A DNA stretch of 64,000 nt from Muribaculaceae bacterium (GCA_017621225.1 JAGATN010000019.1:122200-186199); one strand, 5' to 3'; positions 36,172-45,538 are shown, counted from the stretch's first letter. The notes: generated by a model not told the origin, from the letters alone. Numbers and translations are program-made.

Positions 36172-38133
36172 TTATTTAGGCTCTATTATGGCTGCCCAAC
36201 CACCGCTGCGTGCAAGTTTGACCGGTTTTTTTGTCGAAGCGTTGACGGTGCCGTTTTTGATGCGGTAGTCCATGGCCTGGTGCGGTGCGTTGATGCCGTC
36301 TTCCACCCAAGTAATCTTGTATTCTTTTCCGGGTTCAAGGAAGTCGAACGACAGTTCTATGTCACGCCATTTCTCCTTGCTGTTGGCCATTGCACCTACA
36401 TACCATTTGTTGCCGTTGCGTTTTGCCACTGCTACGTAGTTGCCCACGTCGGCCTTCAGCATGCGGGTTTCGTCCCAAGTCACCGGAACGTTGGTGATGA
36501 ATTTGGTGCAGTCGTCGTTGCGATAATACATCGTGGGGTTGTCGGCAAGCATCTGTATGCCGCTTTCAAACAACACGAACAGTGCCATCTGATAAGCGCG
36601 AGTGCCTATCGAAGCTGCATTGGGGCGTGATGCGTGGTAGTTGTACGGCTGCATGCTTATCATAGCGCCCGGAGTGTAATCCATCGGGCCGACGGCGTTG
36701 CGAATGAACGGATAGTAAACGGAGTTGTCGGGAATGCAACCGCCCATGTATTCCATGCCTCTTACGCCTTCGTATGACATGAGGTTGGGATATTTGTATT
36801 CGAGACCCGAAGGCTTGAATGCACCGTGGAAGTCGACGAGCAGGTGATTGTTGGCTGCCTCTTTGCACACTCTTTCATAGAAATCGGTCATCCATTGATC
36901 CTGACGATCCATAAAGTCGATTTTTACGCCCGATATGCCCCATTCGTTGAATTTCTTGAACAGGTCGAAGTTGTTTTCAACGGTAAGCCACGTGAGCCAC
37001 AGGAATACGCCTACGCCCTTCTCTTTGCCGTAACGTATTATTTCGTTTAGGTCGACGTTGGGATTGGGTGTGTAGGGGTCGGTGGTAGTCTTGGCCCATC
37101 CTTCATCCATGAGGATGTAAGGGATGCCGTATTTGGCAGCAAAGTCGATGAAATATTTGTATGTTTCGAGGTTGAATCCCGATTCAAAGTCCACGTCTTC
37201 GCCATAAGGAGTTGCGCCGTTCCACCATTCCCAGCTTACGAAACCGGGCTTGATCCATGACGGGTCGGCTATTTCAGATTTCGGTGCAAGCTGTGCCACG
37301 AGTGTCTGCTCGAGTATAGTGGCCGGGGTGCCTATTGCCATGAAGCGCCAGGGATACGTGCGCGTACCGGTGGTGTGGGCAATGTAATCCGATTCTTCAA
37401 CTATCTTTACGCTGCGGTCGCCGTCGTATCCGAATTTTGTGGGTACTTTGGGGTAAGTGGCAGTGAAGCCGCCTTTTCCGTCACCTTTGAGGAACATTCC
37501 GGGATAATCCTTTATGTCGCTTTCGGAAATGAGTATGAAGGTGCCATCGTTGCTTTCCATCAATACGGGGAGTTCCGACATTTTGTCGGCGGGAGTCCAT
37601 TCGTTGATGTTTTTATGCGTATAGAGTTCTTCGCATGAAGTCTTGAATCCGTTGGGCTGCTGAAGGTGAGCCGTGATGCCGGGCTTAAGGGTGACGTTGT
37701 ATTTTTCGTCCGATACGCGTACATCCTTGTCCTTCGACGTAGTTACGAATCGATGAGCCACGCCGTTGTCGAATACTCTGAACTGCACTCCATAGTCGCC
37801 TTTGAAGTTTACGGTCAGTTCGTTATAGTTATTCTTGATGGTAGAGTGCTTGAAGGGTACCACCGGTTTCATATCCTCGCTTACGCTTTTGCGAGAAGTC
37901 TTTTTGATTGATGGTTTTACTCCAAGCTGCTTGTCGGCGAGATTCAGGCCGATTGTGGCATTTGTCACTACGGGCTTTCCGTCGTAGTCTATGCTGTAAT
38001 GCAATGAATCATCGACTGTGAGTGTCAGTCCGATGTTGCCCGACGGCGATTTTACCGTAAGGCTTTTGGGTGCCGCTAACGCAACGGATGCCAATAGGCA
38101 TGCCACTGCAAGCGAAATAGCTCTGAGTTTCAT
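36172..38133 (-). CDS. GH97 glycosidase, retaining type
   Basis: The 653-residue secreted enzyme (signal peptide 1-20) has the GH97 sandwich-barrel-beta layout. 'SGVKIDFMDRQDQ' places Asp406 at the nucleophile of retaining members, and 'DFHGAFKPSG' with 'YEGVRGMEYMG' covers the acid/base region. It is likely an alpha-galactosidase or alpha-glucosidase acting in the periplasm. It is a single-gene unit with its own -7 element and terminator, next to a GH76 gene on the same strand. Confidence 0.92.
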   Translation of the reverse strand: MKLRAISLAVACLLASVALAAPKSLTVKSPSGNIGLTLTVDDSLHYSIDYDGKPVVTNATIGLNLADKQLGVKPSIKKTSRKSVSEDMKPVVPFKHSTIKNNYNELTVNFKGDYGVQFRVFDNGVAHRFVTTSKDKDVRVSDEKYNVTLKPGITAHLQQPNGFKTSCEELYTHKNINEWTPADKMSELPVLMESNDGTFILISESDIKDYPGMFLKGDGKGGFTATYPKVPTKFGYDGDRSVKIVEESDYIAHTTGTRTYPWRFMAIGTPATILEQTLVAQLAPKSEIADPSWIKPGFVSWEWWNGATPYGEDVDFESGFNLETYKYFIDFAAKYGIPYILMDEGWAKTTTDPYTPNPNVDLNEIIRYGKEKGVGVFLWLTWLTVENNFDLFKKFNEWGISGVKIDFMDRQDQWMTDFYERVCKEAANNHLLVDFHGAFKPSGLEYKYPNLMSYEGVRGMEYMGGCIPDNSVYYPFIRNAVGPMDYTPGAMISMQPYNYHASRPNAASIGTRAYQMALFVLFESGIQMLADNPTMYYRNDDCTKFITNVPVTWDETRMLKADVGNYVAVAKRNGNKWYVGAMANSKEKWRDIELSFDFLEPGKEYKITWVEDGINAPHQAMDYRIKNGTVNASTKKPVKLARSGGWAAIIEPK

Positions 38134-38173
38134 GGGCTGTTATTGATGAATGATGAATAAATATTGTTTTCTG

Positions 38174-38204
38174 CAAAATTACTCATTTATGCACAGGCAT
38201 TCAA
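38174..38204 (-). promoter_or_regulatory. Candidate promoter of GH97 (TTGA, 19 bp, TAATTTTG)
   Basis: On the minus strand, TTGA (38201-38204) is 19 bp from TAATTTTG (38174-38181). The start codon is about 40 bases downstream. Confidence 0.5.
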
Positions 38205-38251
38205 GATGATGTGACGAGCCTTTTGGTTAATAAACGTTTTTTATGATTAAA

Positions 38252-39454
38252 TTATTTGGATTGACCGGTTTTGACGCTTCCGGCTCTCGCAAACATTTCG
38301 GCAAAGGCCGCTTGGGTTAGCAGCCATTTGCGGCTGTCGATGTCGAGTCCGCGCCAGTCGGAGTTCATGAGTCCGGTGTATCCGTCGCGCAGATTGCGCC
38401 ATGCGTAGTCGAGGTTTTGAATGAATGCGTTGACATATTCGTCGTTTCCGTCAATGCGGTACAGCTCCATGAATCCACGCATCATTATTGCCGTAAACCA
38501 TATGTCGCCCTTGTTGATGAATTTCTCCGGGCCTATGGGATTTTTGTCGTTTACGCTGAAAAAGTGGTCGTAGCATGCTTTCGACAGACGTTGTGCCTCG
38601 GCGAGATATTCCGGTTTGCGCGTTATGTCGTAGAGTAGGGCTGCCGCCTGCAACATTTGTCCGGAGTTGTAGGCAAATTTGTGTTTCTGCACTTTGCCGT
38701 CGAGTGATTTGTTGTCGAAATACAGTCCGTCGGCCGGATCCTGAAGGTTGGCTTTTGTCCAATCATAGAGTTGCGTACCGGCCGTCAGGTATTCATTGCT
38801 GCCGGTGGCTTTATATAGTTTGAGGGCAAGCACGGCGGCCGGCGCATTGGAACAGGTGTTTTTTGAGCCCTTTTTCTGTTCGCACCAATATATTCCGTCG
38901 CCAAGCTTGCTGTCGCGTCCGCTTTCGATGAATTTCCATATCTCCAATGATTTATCGAGCCATTTCTTGTTGCCGGTAGCTGAATAAAGGTCAACGAAGT
39001 CGAGAGCCAACCATATGTTGTCGTCGTAGAAACGGTCGCTGGTCGGTGCGTCGGAAATGTACGACGAGTATGCTGCCGGCTGTCGGCCGTTGTCGTAATA
39101 TCGTTGGAGGCCCGGCATTACCGTTTCGTCGATGAGTTTTAGCCATGACTCGTTTCGGGTGGTTTCGTAGCAGGCCACGGCGGCCGACAACGTGCCTGAA
39201 AACGGCCATAGATATGAATAAGGGTTGCTTGGCTGCTTGTCGGTTGAATTGGCAAGATATGAGGCTTTATAGCGGTTGTCGGAGGGATGGTTTTCGCGTA
39301 ACAGCTTCGATCCGTCGATGCCGTAATTGTCGTATATGGCATTGATCATTTGGGCGGCTCGTTCGGAGTTGTTGTTGGTGGTTTCCGATCGGCCCGATAG
39401 TGACGATATGATGCAAAGGGCTGCTGTAATGATGAATGTGTTGCGTAGGGTCAT
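38252..39454 (-). CDS. GH76 alpha-1,6-mannanase-type glycosidase
   Basis: The 400-residue secreted protein (signal peptide about 1-22) is an (alpha/alpha)6 barrel. 'SDRFYDDNIWLAL' contains the adjacent Asp pair that is catalytic in GH76 enzymes, and 'GDGIYWCEQKKGSKNTCSNAP' is a typical barrel segment. GH76 members cut alpha-1,6-mannan backbones such as those in yeast cell walls. No GH92, GH99 or GH125 mannan partner is in this window, so it may act alone or have another role. Confidence 0.85.
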   Translation of the reverse strand: MTLRNTFIITAALCIISSLSGRSETTNNNSERAAQMINAIYDNYGIDGSKLLRENHPSDNRYKASYLANSTDKQPSNPYSYLWPFSGTLSAAVACYETTRNESWLKLIDETVMPGLQRYYDNGRQPAAYSSYISDAPTSDRFYDDNIWLALDFVDLYSATGNKKWLDKSLEIWKFIESGRDSKLGDGIYWCEQKKGSKNTCSNAPAAVLALKLYKATGSNEYLTAGTQLYDWTKANLQDPADGLYFDNKSLDGKVQKHKFAYNSGQMLQAAALLYDITRKPEYLAEAQRLSKACYDHFFSVNDKNPIGPEKFINKGDIWFTAIMMRGFMELYRIDGNDEYVNAFIQNLDYAWRNLRDGYTGLMNSDWRGLDIDSRKWLLTQAAFAEMFARAGSVKTGQSK

Positions 39455-39491
39455 AATGCTTGAAATGTGGAATTTTTGGTTTGAAGTGGTG

Positions 39492-39524
39492 CAAAAATAG
39501 GAAAATTTTGCCGTTATCGGGCAA
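39492..39524 (-). promoter_or_regulatory. Candidate promoter of GH76 (TTGC, 21 bp, TATTTTTG)
   Basis: On the minus strand, TTGC (39521-39524) is 21 bp from TATTTTTG (39492-39499). It overlaps the divergent promoter at 39507-39538. Confidence 0.5.
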
Positions 39525-39538
39525 TTTTATTAAGTTTG
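39507..39538 (+). promoter_or_regulatory. Promoter of the FMN-binding gene (TTTG, 20 bp, TAAGTTTG)
   Basis: TTTG (39507-39510) and TAAGTTTG (39531-39538) fit the consensus. The ATG at 39558 is 19 bases downstream. Confidence 0.72.
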
Positions 39539-39557
39539 CGCTTACATTTTTAGTATT

Positions 39558-40679
39558 ATGAAGAATTTTTCCGGATGGTCGAAAGTGTCGACAAATGTGA
39601 TATCTGTCGTCATAATGTTTCTTTGCATGGCTTCTGCCGCAATTTTGCGTGACGGCTCGTTTTTTGGTCATAAATTTATGTCAGATGGCCATAAATCGGA
39701 CTATGCGGTAGCTGAAAGTCCGGTTGACGTTAGCGTTGTAAAGTCAGATACGGTTACGATAAACACCACGTCGCTCGGCGAAAAAATATTTGGATACGGC
39801 GGGCACGTTCCGGTCGAGATAACGTTGGTGAAAGGTCGGATAGATACCATTAAGCCGTTGGAAAACAATGAGACTCCGCGATTTTTCAAAAAGGTGATCA
39901 AACGGCATCTGTTTGACGGCCTGAAAGGTCTTACTCCCGAGGAAGCTTTGAAAGTGGAAATCGATGCCGTTTCGGGAGCCACTTACTCGTCGCAGGGTCT
40001 TATTGACAATGTGAGGGCGGGCCTCGAACATGTTGTGTCGGTTGACGGTAAATCGTCGGATGCCACGCCGTTTGGCGGGCATTTTCCGATAAAGTCGATC
40101 ATAGGCATGGTAGTGGTGCTCATGGCGGCCATCGTTCCGTTGTTTACGCATAATAAAGTGTATCGAATGGTTCAGCAGATACTCAATGTGGGCGTTCTCG
40201 GCTTTTGGTGCGGCACGTTTGTCGACTATGCTATGATGCTCGGCTACTTGTCGCACGGCTTCAACATTGTCACGGCACTGTTGCCGATAATGCTTCTCAT
40301 TGTGGCATTCATATACCCCGTTTTCGGGCATAGCGAACACTACTGCCTGTGGGTGTGTCCGTTGGGCTCGCTTCAAGGCCTTGCCGGCAGCGTGATGCAC
40401 AAGAAATTGAAGATAGGTCAAACTACGCTGATGGTGCTTACCTTGTTTCGACGGGTGCTCTGGAGCGTGCTTATGTTGGCTTTGTGGCTTGGATTCTGGC
40501 AATCGTGGATCGACTACGAATTGTTTACGGCGTTCATCGTTTCGGCGGCTGCTCCGTGGCTTATGGCCGTTGCGGGCGCATTCATACTGCTTTCGGTATT
40601 CGTTAACCGACCGTATTGTCGATTCGTATGTCCGACCGGCGTGCTGCTTCGCAAAGCGCAAAACGTAGATAATGATTAA
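39558..40679 (+). CDS. FMN-binding domain fused to NosR/NapH-like Fe-S membrane protein
   Basis: The 373-residue protein begins with a membrane anchor (about 12-30), then a periplasmic FMN-binding domain (about 60-165) whose 'SGATYSS' motif places Thr142 as the site for covalent FMN attachment. Several membrane helices follow (about 180-197, 208-225, 235-255, 298-315, 325-348). Two 'CxxxCP' motifs (Cys263-Cys267 and Cys354-Cys358) match the 4Fe-4S_5 membrane electron-transfer domain. It probably moves electrons across or within the membrane to an acceptor outside the cytoplasm. The nitroreductase gene 15 bp downstream is the likely partner. The redox partner on the inner face is unknown. Confidence 0.82.
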   Translation: MKNFSGWSKVSTNVISVVIMFLCMASAAILRDGSFFGHKFMSDGHKSDYAVAESPVDVSVVKSDTVTINTTSLGEKIFGYGGHVPVEITLVKGRIDTIKPLENNETPRFFKKVIKRHLFDGLKGLTPEEALKVEIDAVSGATYSSQGLIDNVRAGLEHVVSVDGKSSDATPFGGHFPIKSIIGMVVVLMAAIVPLFTHNKVYRMVQQILNVGVLGFWCGTFVDYAMMLGYLSHGFNIVTALLPIMLLIVAFIYPVFGHSEHYCLWVCPLGSLQGLAGSVMHKKLKIGQTTLMVLTLFRRVLWSVLMLALWLGFWQSWIDYELFTAFIVSAAAPWLMAVAGAFILLSVFVNRPYCRFVCPTGVLLRKAQNVDND

Positions 40680-40694
40680 AATGAAAATTCGCAT

Positions 40695-41330
40695 ATGAAA
40701 GGATCAAAATGGCTTAATTTTCTGCTTGCCGTGGCGGTGTCGGCGCAAGCGGTTACGATGGCGGTGAACGGTAGTCGCGACAATTCGGACGCGGCTGATG
40801 CTGCAAACGAGGGCTCGACGACGATAGATGACATAATGACCCGTTCGAGCATTCGTTCGTACACGTCGCAGGATGTTACCGACGGGCAGGTCGATACGTT
40901 GCTGCGCGCCGCGATGGCTGCTCCGACGGCCGGCAACCGTCAGCCGTGGGCGTTCATAGTGATTCGCGACCGCAGCGTAAAGGACAGCCTTGTGACGATA
41001 GGACGCGCCAAGTCGGTGGCCAAGGCACCGGTGGCCATAGTGGTTTGCGGCGATTTGCGTAAAGCCTACAAGGATGACGGCCGCGACTTTTGGGTCGAGG
41101 ATGCGAGTGCGGCAAGCGAGAACATTCTCCTTGCAGCCCATTCGATGGGGTTGGGTGCCGTGTGGTGCGGAGTTTACCCGAAGACCGATCGCGTCGACCA
41201 TTACAAGCAAGTGCTTGGCATTCCCGACAGCATAGTGCCCCTCAACGTGATAGCCATAGGGCATCCGGCGGTGCCTTCACGCCCCAAGGACAAGTATAAG
41301 CTTGAAGTGATACACCAAAATCGGTGGTAA
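40695..41330 (+). CDS. Nitroreductase-family flavoprotein with N-terminal export signal
   Basis: The 211-residue protein has a hydrophobic N-terminus (about 5-24) that looks like a signal peptide or anchor, then a nitroreductase fold: 'RSSIRSYTSQDV', 'APTAGNRQPWAFIVI' and 'MGLGAVWCGVYP'. Members bind FMN and reduce nitro-compounds, quinones or flavins, usually in the cytoplasm with NAD(P)H. An exported version would need another electron source, and the Fe-S/FMN membrane protein just upstream could supply it. That pairing is inference. Stops converge with the kinase gene, 1 bp apart. Confidence 0.82.
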   Translation: MKGSKWLNFLLAVAVSAQAVTMAVNGSRDNSDAADAANEGSTTIDDIMTRSSIRSYTSQDVTDGQVDTLLRAAMAAPTAGNRQPWAFIVIRDRSVKDSLVTIGRAKSVAKAPVAIVVCGDLRKAYKDDGRDFWVEDASAASENILLAAHSMGLGAVWCGVYPKTDRVDHYKQVLGIPDSIVPLNVIAIGHPAVPSRPKDKYKLEVIHQNRW

Positions 41331-41331
41331 A

Positions 41332-43005
41332 TCAGTATTTGAACGAGCTGCCTCCGAGAAATTCGCGCAACAGCGACGTCGATGGCACGAAAGCCTCGTC
41401 GATGTGGTTGAAATAGCTCAGGAATGTGCGCAGGCGGTTGGCTTCGGCATATTCCGGACGGTCGCGTGGCACGTTGCGCAATACTTCCTCGCCTCGTGTT
41501 TTCAGCACTCCCAATTCAAACAGCAGCGATGAATTGAATGTCGAGTCGGCATTTTCCTGGTAGGGGAATATCCATTTTTCTTCGCCACGGCGCACGCTCG
41601 GCCAGCGCTTTATGGTTTCGATGGCGTTGGTGCCTCGGAATTTGTTGTCGCGTATTATTCTGCGAAGCAAACGGTTGTCGGTAGTCGGAATCCAATTGTG
41701 GTCGTCGATTGAAATGGTGGTCAGCGCCGACACGTAAATGCGGTATTTCATTGACGGTTCGATATGCTTCGTGAGTTCCGGATTCAGGCCGTGTATGCCC
41801 TCTATCAGCAGTATGGAGCGGTCGTTGAGCTTTATTTTGTTGCCTCTGTACTCGCGCATTCCCGTTGCAAAGTTGTAGTAGGGGAGTTCTACTTCCTCTC
41901 CGGCAAGCAGGCGGTTGAGGTCGGAGTTGAACAGCTCGAGATCAAGCGCATACAGTGATTCATAATCAAATTCGCCATTCTCATCGATCGGGGTGTGGTG
42001 ACGATCGACGAAATAGTCGTCGAGCGAAATCATTTTTGGCTCCAATAGATTGGTGATAAGTTGAATGGCCAACCGCTTGGTGAAAGTGGTTTTTCCCGAC
42101 GACGACGGCCCCGCTATCATGGTTATCTTGGCACCTCCCGATTTGAATCGTTCGGTGATGTCGTCGGCTATGGTCGATATGCGCTTGTTGTGCAGCGCTT
42201 CCGACACGTTGATCAGCATGGCCGATTCGCCCTCCTCTACGGCCTTGTTGAGCTGTCCGACATTGCGCACGCCAACGATGTGGTTGAATTTCACGTAGTC
42301 GGTGAATGCCTGATACATCTTTTCCTGTGTGATGGGTTGCTGTGGCTCGTCGGTGTTTGCCGGGTTGAATGCCAGCAACAGGAAGCCCTCTTTGAACGGC
42401 TTCAGGTCGAATACGCGCAGCATGCCTGTAAATGGGGCGAGATTGCCATAATAGCTGTCGCACACATTGTCGAGTCGATAATAAACGGTATACAGCTCGT
42501 GGGTGGTTTTGAGCAGCGTAACCTTGTCGTTCAGGCCCTGTCGCTCGAATATCGATATGACATCCTTCGTGAGGCGTTCTTTGCGCTCGAACGGAATGTT
42601 GCGTTCCACGAGCTTATGCATATGATTGCGTAGCGTTTCCACCACCTCGTCATTGACCTCCAGCCCTTCGCCTATGAGTCGGCAGTAATATCCGCGCGAA
42701 ATGGAATGCTCGATGCGTAGTCGCGCGCCGGGAAAACAATCGACCACCGATTTGTAGAGCATCATGCATAGCGAACGTATGTATGTTCGTTCGCCCGACG
42801 AAGAAGTGATGGGAAGAAATTCCACCATTTTCGGGGCGAATACCGGAAATTGCAAATCCTCGGTCTTGTTGTTTACGCGCGCGCATATCGGAGTGAATTT
42901 TATCTCGTCGCTTAGTCGCGAAAATATGTCGAGAAGCGTTTCGCCTCCGGTTATGTCAACGTAACGGTCTATGTTCTTGCAGTATATTTTTAGTTTGTTG
43001 CTCAT
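41332..43005 (-). CDS. TGS-like domain / uridine kinase-like P-loop protein
   Basis: The 557-residue cytoplasmic protein has an N-terminal TGS/ThrRS-like region (about 1-220; 'IDRYVDITGGETLLDIFSRL') and a C-terminal nucleoside/pantothenate-kinase-type P-loop domain with 'GPSSSGKTTFTKRLA' and 'LIEGIHGLNPE'. It resembles the phosphoribulokinase/uridine kinase family proteins common in Bacteroidetes. The phosphorylated substrate is not known to me. The start is set at the ATG at 43005, where the family resemblance begins; the longer frame from 43062 adds 19 unlikely residues. Confidence 0.85.
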   Translation of the reverse strand: MSNKLKIYCKNIDRYVDITGGETLLDIFSRLSDEIKFTPICARVNNKTEDLQFPVFAPKMVEFLPITSSSGERTYIRSLCMMLYKSVVDCFPGARLRIEHSISRGYYCRLIGEGLEVNDEVVETLRNHMHKLVERNIPFERKERLTKDVISIFERQGLNDKVTLLKTTHELYTVYYRLDNVCDSYYGNLAPFTGMLRVFDLKPFKEGFLLLAFNPANTDEPQQPITQEKMYQAFTDYVKFNHIVGVRNVGQLNKAVEEGESAMLINVSEALHNKRISTIADDITERFKSGGAKITMIAGPSSSGKTTFTKRLAIQLITNLLEPKMISLDDYFVDRHHTPIDENGEFDYESLYALDLELFNSDLNRLLAGEEVELPYYNFATGMREYRGNKIKLNDRSILLIEGIHGLNPELTKHIEPSMKYRIYVSALTTISIDDHNWIPTTDNRLLRRIIRDNKFRGTNAIETIKRWPSVRRGEEKWIFPYQENADSTFNSSLLFELGVLKTRGEEVLRNVPRDRPEYAEANRLRTFLSYFNHIDEAFVPSTSLLREFLGGSSFKY

Positions 43006-43058
43006 ATGTAGTGGAGTTAGTATCGATAGGGTGGTGGGCAGGCGCGCTCCATGTCGCG

Positions 43059-43568
43059 TCATTTATCTGACGACGGTTTTGCCTTGCCGTTTTTCTCAAT
43101 GCCGGAGAGGTCGATTTCGCCGGTTACGTATATGATTATACATTCGTCTTCGCTAATGTTCTCAAACAGAAGGCTACCCGTGCCGGAGCCATTTTTTGGT
43201 GCGCCGGTATATACGCGTGTGATTTCTCCTTCGTCGATGGTTTCCATGGAAACTTTGAGATGCAGTTTCTTTATTACCTTGTCGACGAATTTCTTAACCT
43301 TGTCATAGCTGTCATGTTCTTCGCTTTTGTCGCAGTCAATGATTTCTACGGATTCGATGCTTTTCAAGCAGTTATGGATGCCTCCCAATGCAATGCTCTG
43401 TATGAATTTCTGATTTGCGGAGTTCATGGCATCAGACCCGATGTAGATGGATTCGACGCCGGGGAGTTCGGCTACTTTGCTGAACAGGCGGTCGTTGTCG
43501 GCGTATACTGATGCCGGCAGCATGGCCATGATGAGGAAGCTGAGGGTGGATAATAATATTCGTTTCAT
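43059..43568 (-). CDS. DUF4252-type secreted protein
   Basis: The 169-residue protein has a signal peptide (1-21). 'LFSKVAELPGVESIYIGSDAM' and the following 'FVDKVIKKLHLKVSMETIDEGEITRVYTG' resemble DUF4252 proteins of Bacteroidetes, small exported proteins of unknown function. The ATG at 43568 begins the signal peptide; the longer frame to 43772 overlaps the upstream glycosyltransferase gene and reads as a shadow. It ends 53 bp before the kinase start and may be cotranscribed with it. Confidence 0.75.
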   Translation of the reverse strand: MKRILLSTLSFLIMAMLPASVYADNDRLFSKVAELPGVESIYIGSDAMNSANQKFIQSIALGGIHNCLKSIESVEIIDCDKSEEHDSYDKVKKFVDKVIKKLHLKVSMETIDEGEITRVYTGAPKNGSGTGSLLFENISEDECIIIYVTGEIDLSGIEKNGKAKPSSDK

Positions 43569-43591
43569 AGGCTTATGGTTTGAATTATAGT

Positions 43592-44629
43592 TTATGATAA
43601 TAGACTGTTGTAAAACGATATGATGCTCGACAAGAATGCATCGAAGTCGGGTCGGTTCATTTCGCGTGATATTTTGTCGCGTAGCGATGCATTGTCGGCT
43701 GCGAGGGCGTTTATCGCATCGGCAAAGGCGGCGGGCGATTCGTTGTCGGTTACTATGCCGGCGCCGAGGCATTCAACCATGAGGCTTGCCGGATGTCGGC
43801 GCGACAATATGATCGGTATGCCTGCTCCGATGTATTCGGCGGCCTCCTGAACGGCGGCGTGCTCGTGTAAGGGCAGGAGCGCCGCGAATGCAGTATTGGT
43901 GAGTCGGCGAATGTCGGTCACGTCGCCTTTCCAGTCCATACGGTCGTACACGCCGAGTTTTCGGGCCTCGTTCAGCACCGGAATCACCGTTTGCCCCCTT
44001 CCGGTTCCCATTATGCAGGCTTTTATGCCGCTGTCGGCTTTTGCCATTGTCTGCACGATGCATCTTATGGCCGTGGGCTCGGTTATGTTGCCGTGCCACA
44101 TTATGAGCGGTTCGGCGTATTGGGCATTTCTCTTGGGAGCTGACGGATTGAGCAGTGCCGATTTGTGCGTGGCTGTGTCGATGCGGAGCGCGCGGCAAAC
44201 GATGTCTTTTACCGGCTCGGAAGTAAATATCGAGCCGTCGACGGCCGACATGTGGCGTAGCGCCAACGCTATGTTTTTCGGTTCGTCGACATGGTTGTGG
44301 CATAGCACTATCTTTACGGCCTTGTTGCCTGAAAGATTTCGCGCCCTGTCGGCTATGTAGCATTCATGCAGCGAGTTTACGTGCATTATGGCCGGTTGTC
44401 CGTCGTCGATGAGTTTCGATATTTTCATGGGCGAAACGAAGTCGAACGTACCACCCATCGAGGCATATGTAGAGGCGACATTTTCGGCTTTCAGGTCGGA
44501 TGCCAACGACTTGTCGGCTGTAACCACGTGTATCTTGTGGCCCACGGCACCAAGTGCCTGAGCCATATCCGAAACGCTTAACGTTATGGCATCGCGTTTG
44601 TTTTGGCTGAGGAGATATATTATTTTCAT
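43592..44629 (-). CDS. Glycosyltransferase, GT4-like (GT-B fold)
   Basis: The 345-residue protein has the two Rossmann halves of a GT-B enzyme. The C-terminal half shows 'PLIMWHGNITEP', 'MGTGRG', 'DRMDWKGDV' and the nucleotide-sugar site 'HEHAAVQEAAEYIGAGIPIILS', where the first Glu of the classical EX7E pattern is partly replaced. It probably transfers a sugar in cell-surface glycan or LPS core assembly. It overlaps the GT2 gene upstream by four bases (ATGA), so they are translated together. The donor sugar is unknown. Confidence 0.8.
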   Translation of the reverse strand: MKIIYLLSQNKRDAITLSVSDMAQALGAVGHKIHVVTADKSLASDLKAENVASTYASMGGTFDFVSPMKISKLIDDGQPAIMHVNSLHECYIADRARNLSGNKAVKIVLCHNHVDEPKNIALALRHMSAVDGSIFTSEPVKDIVCRALRIDTATHKSALLNPSAPKRNAQYAEPLIMWHGNITEPTAIRCIVQTMAKADSGIKACIMGTGRGQTVIPVLNEARKLGVYDRMDWKGDVTDIRRLTNTAFAALLPLHEHAAVQEAAEYIGAGIPIILSRRHPASLMVECLGAGIVTDNESPAAFADAINALAADNASLRDKISREMNRPDFDAFLSSIISFYNSLLS

Positions 44630-45405
44630 TCGTGCGACCTGTTTTCGTTGTGCGCCGACATAATGTGTCGTGCTACTTTATAAGCCAGCAATGTCGACTT
44701 GTAGCGTTCGCGGCTTATCGCATTGCCTATGCGCCCGTCGAGCACTCCGCCCTGCTTCAGGTAGCATCCCACGAAAGCCTTTACGCCTTCGATGTAAGGC
44801 TTTATCGGATTTATGGCATCGTTTTTCGTGGCCAGGACTTTGGCTCGTATCGCGGCATGGTGATTTTCGGTTATCGAAAATTCCTCGGGCGTATCGCAAA
44901 GATAATGCAATATGTCGCCGTCGACCGGTTCGGGCCGCACCGTGTCGCGAAATATCACTTTTTCCGATACGTCGTGCAGATTCCAGTTGGCATATCGTTT
45001 GTCGAACAGTCGTATCTGTGTGTCGGGGTATAATCCGCAATGCCTTACGGGCTGACCGCAATAAAAGTTTAGTCGCGAGAATGCGTAAACGCGGTGCGCG
45101 AATCCCTGACTTTTCAAATTGATCAACGATGCGCGCAAGGCCGGCGACAATACCTCGTCGGCATCGATCGACAGAACGTAGCTGTGCGACGTTAGCGACG
45201 TGGCGTATTGTCTCTGCGCACCATAGCCCGAAAGCCGTCGTTGAGTGATGTTGCAGCCGTATTGACGGCATATGTCGAGCGTGGCATCCTTGGAGAAAGA
45301 ATCGATTACGATTATCTCATCGGCGATGTCGCGCAACGATTCAAGACAAGAGCCTATGCGCTTTTCCTCATTGTACGTTAATATGGTAGCTGATATGGAT
45401 GCCAT
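44626..45405 (-). CDS. Glycosyltransferase family 2, LPS-core WaaE/KdtX-like
   Basis: The 259-residue GT-A enzyme begins 'SATILTYNEEKRIGSCLESL', with the metal-binding 'SIDADE' (DxD-type) motif and 'YPDTQIRLFDKR' downstream. This pattern resembles the family of LPS inner-core beta-1,4-glucosyltransferases. It acts on the cytoplasmic face of the inner membrane. It is the first gene of a two-gene unit with the GT4-like gene. The function in this organism is inferred from family likeness only. Confidence 0.85.
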   Translation of the reverse strand: MASISATILTYNEEKRIGSCLESLRDIADEIIVIDSFSKDATLDICRQYGCNITQRRLSGYGAQRQYATSLTSHSYVLSIDADEVLSPALRASLINLKSQGFAHRVYAFSRLNFYCGQPVRHCGLYPDTQIRLFDKRYANWNLHDVSEKVIFRDTVRPEPVDGDILHYLCDTPEEFSITENHHAAIRAKVLATKNDAINPIKPYIEGVKAFVGCYLKQGGVLDGRIGNAISRERYKSTLLAYKVARHIMSAHNENRSHE

Positions 45406-45425
45406 TGGCGAAATGTTTTCATAGG

Positions 45426-45433
45426 CAAAATTA
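45426..45433 (-). promoter_or_regulatory. Candidate -7 element TAATTTTG for the GT2-GT4 pair
   Basis: The minus strand reads GTAATTTTGC, the same ten bases found before several other genes in the window. It is 20 bases from the start codon. Confidence 0.5.
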
Positions 45434-45530
45434 CACAGAATATTTATGATTTCACGCTCTGTGACATAGAAAATTAGCCGACAGTGGCGTTTTAGTGTGT
45501 TTTAATGGTCGTATTGTCGCGGATTATTTT

Positions 45531-45538
45531 TACATTTG
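45531..45538 (+). promoter_or_regulatory. Candidate -7 element TACATTTG for GH127
   Basis: The element TACATTTGC overlaps the first ATG of the longer reading frame (45536), which supports the downstream start at 45614. No good -33 element is visible. Confidence 0.5.
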
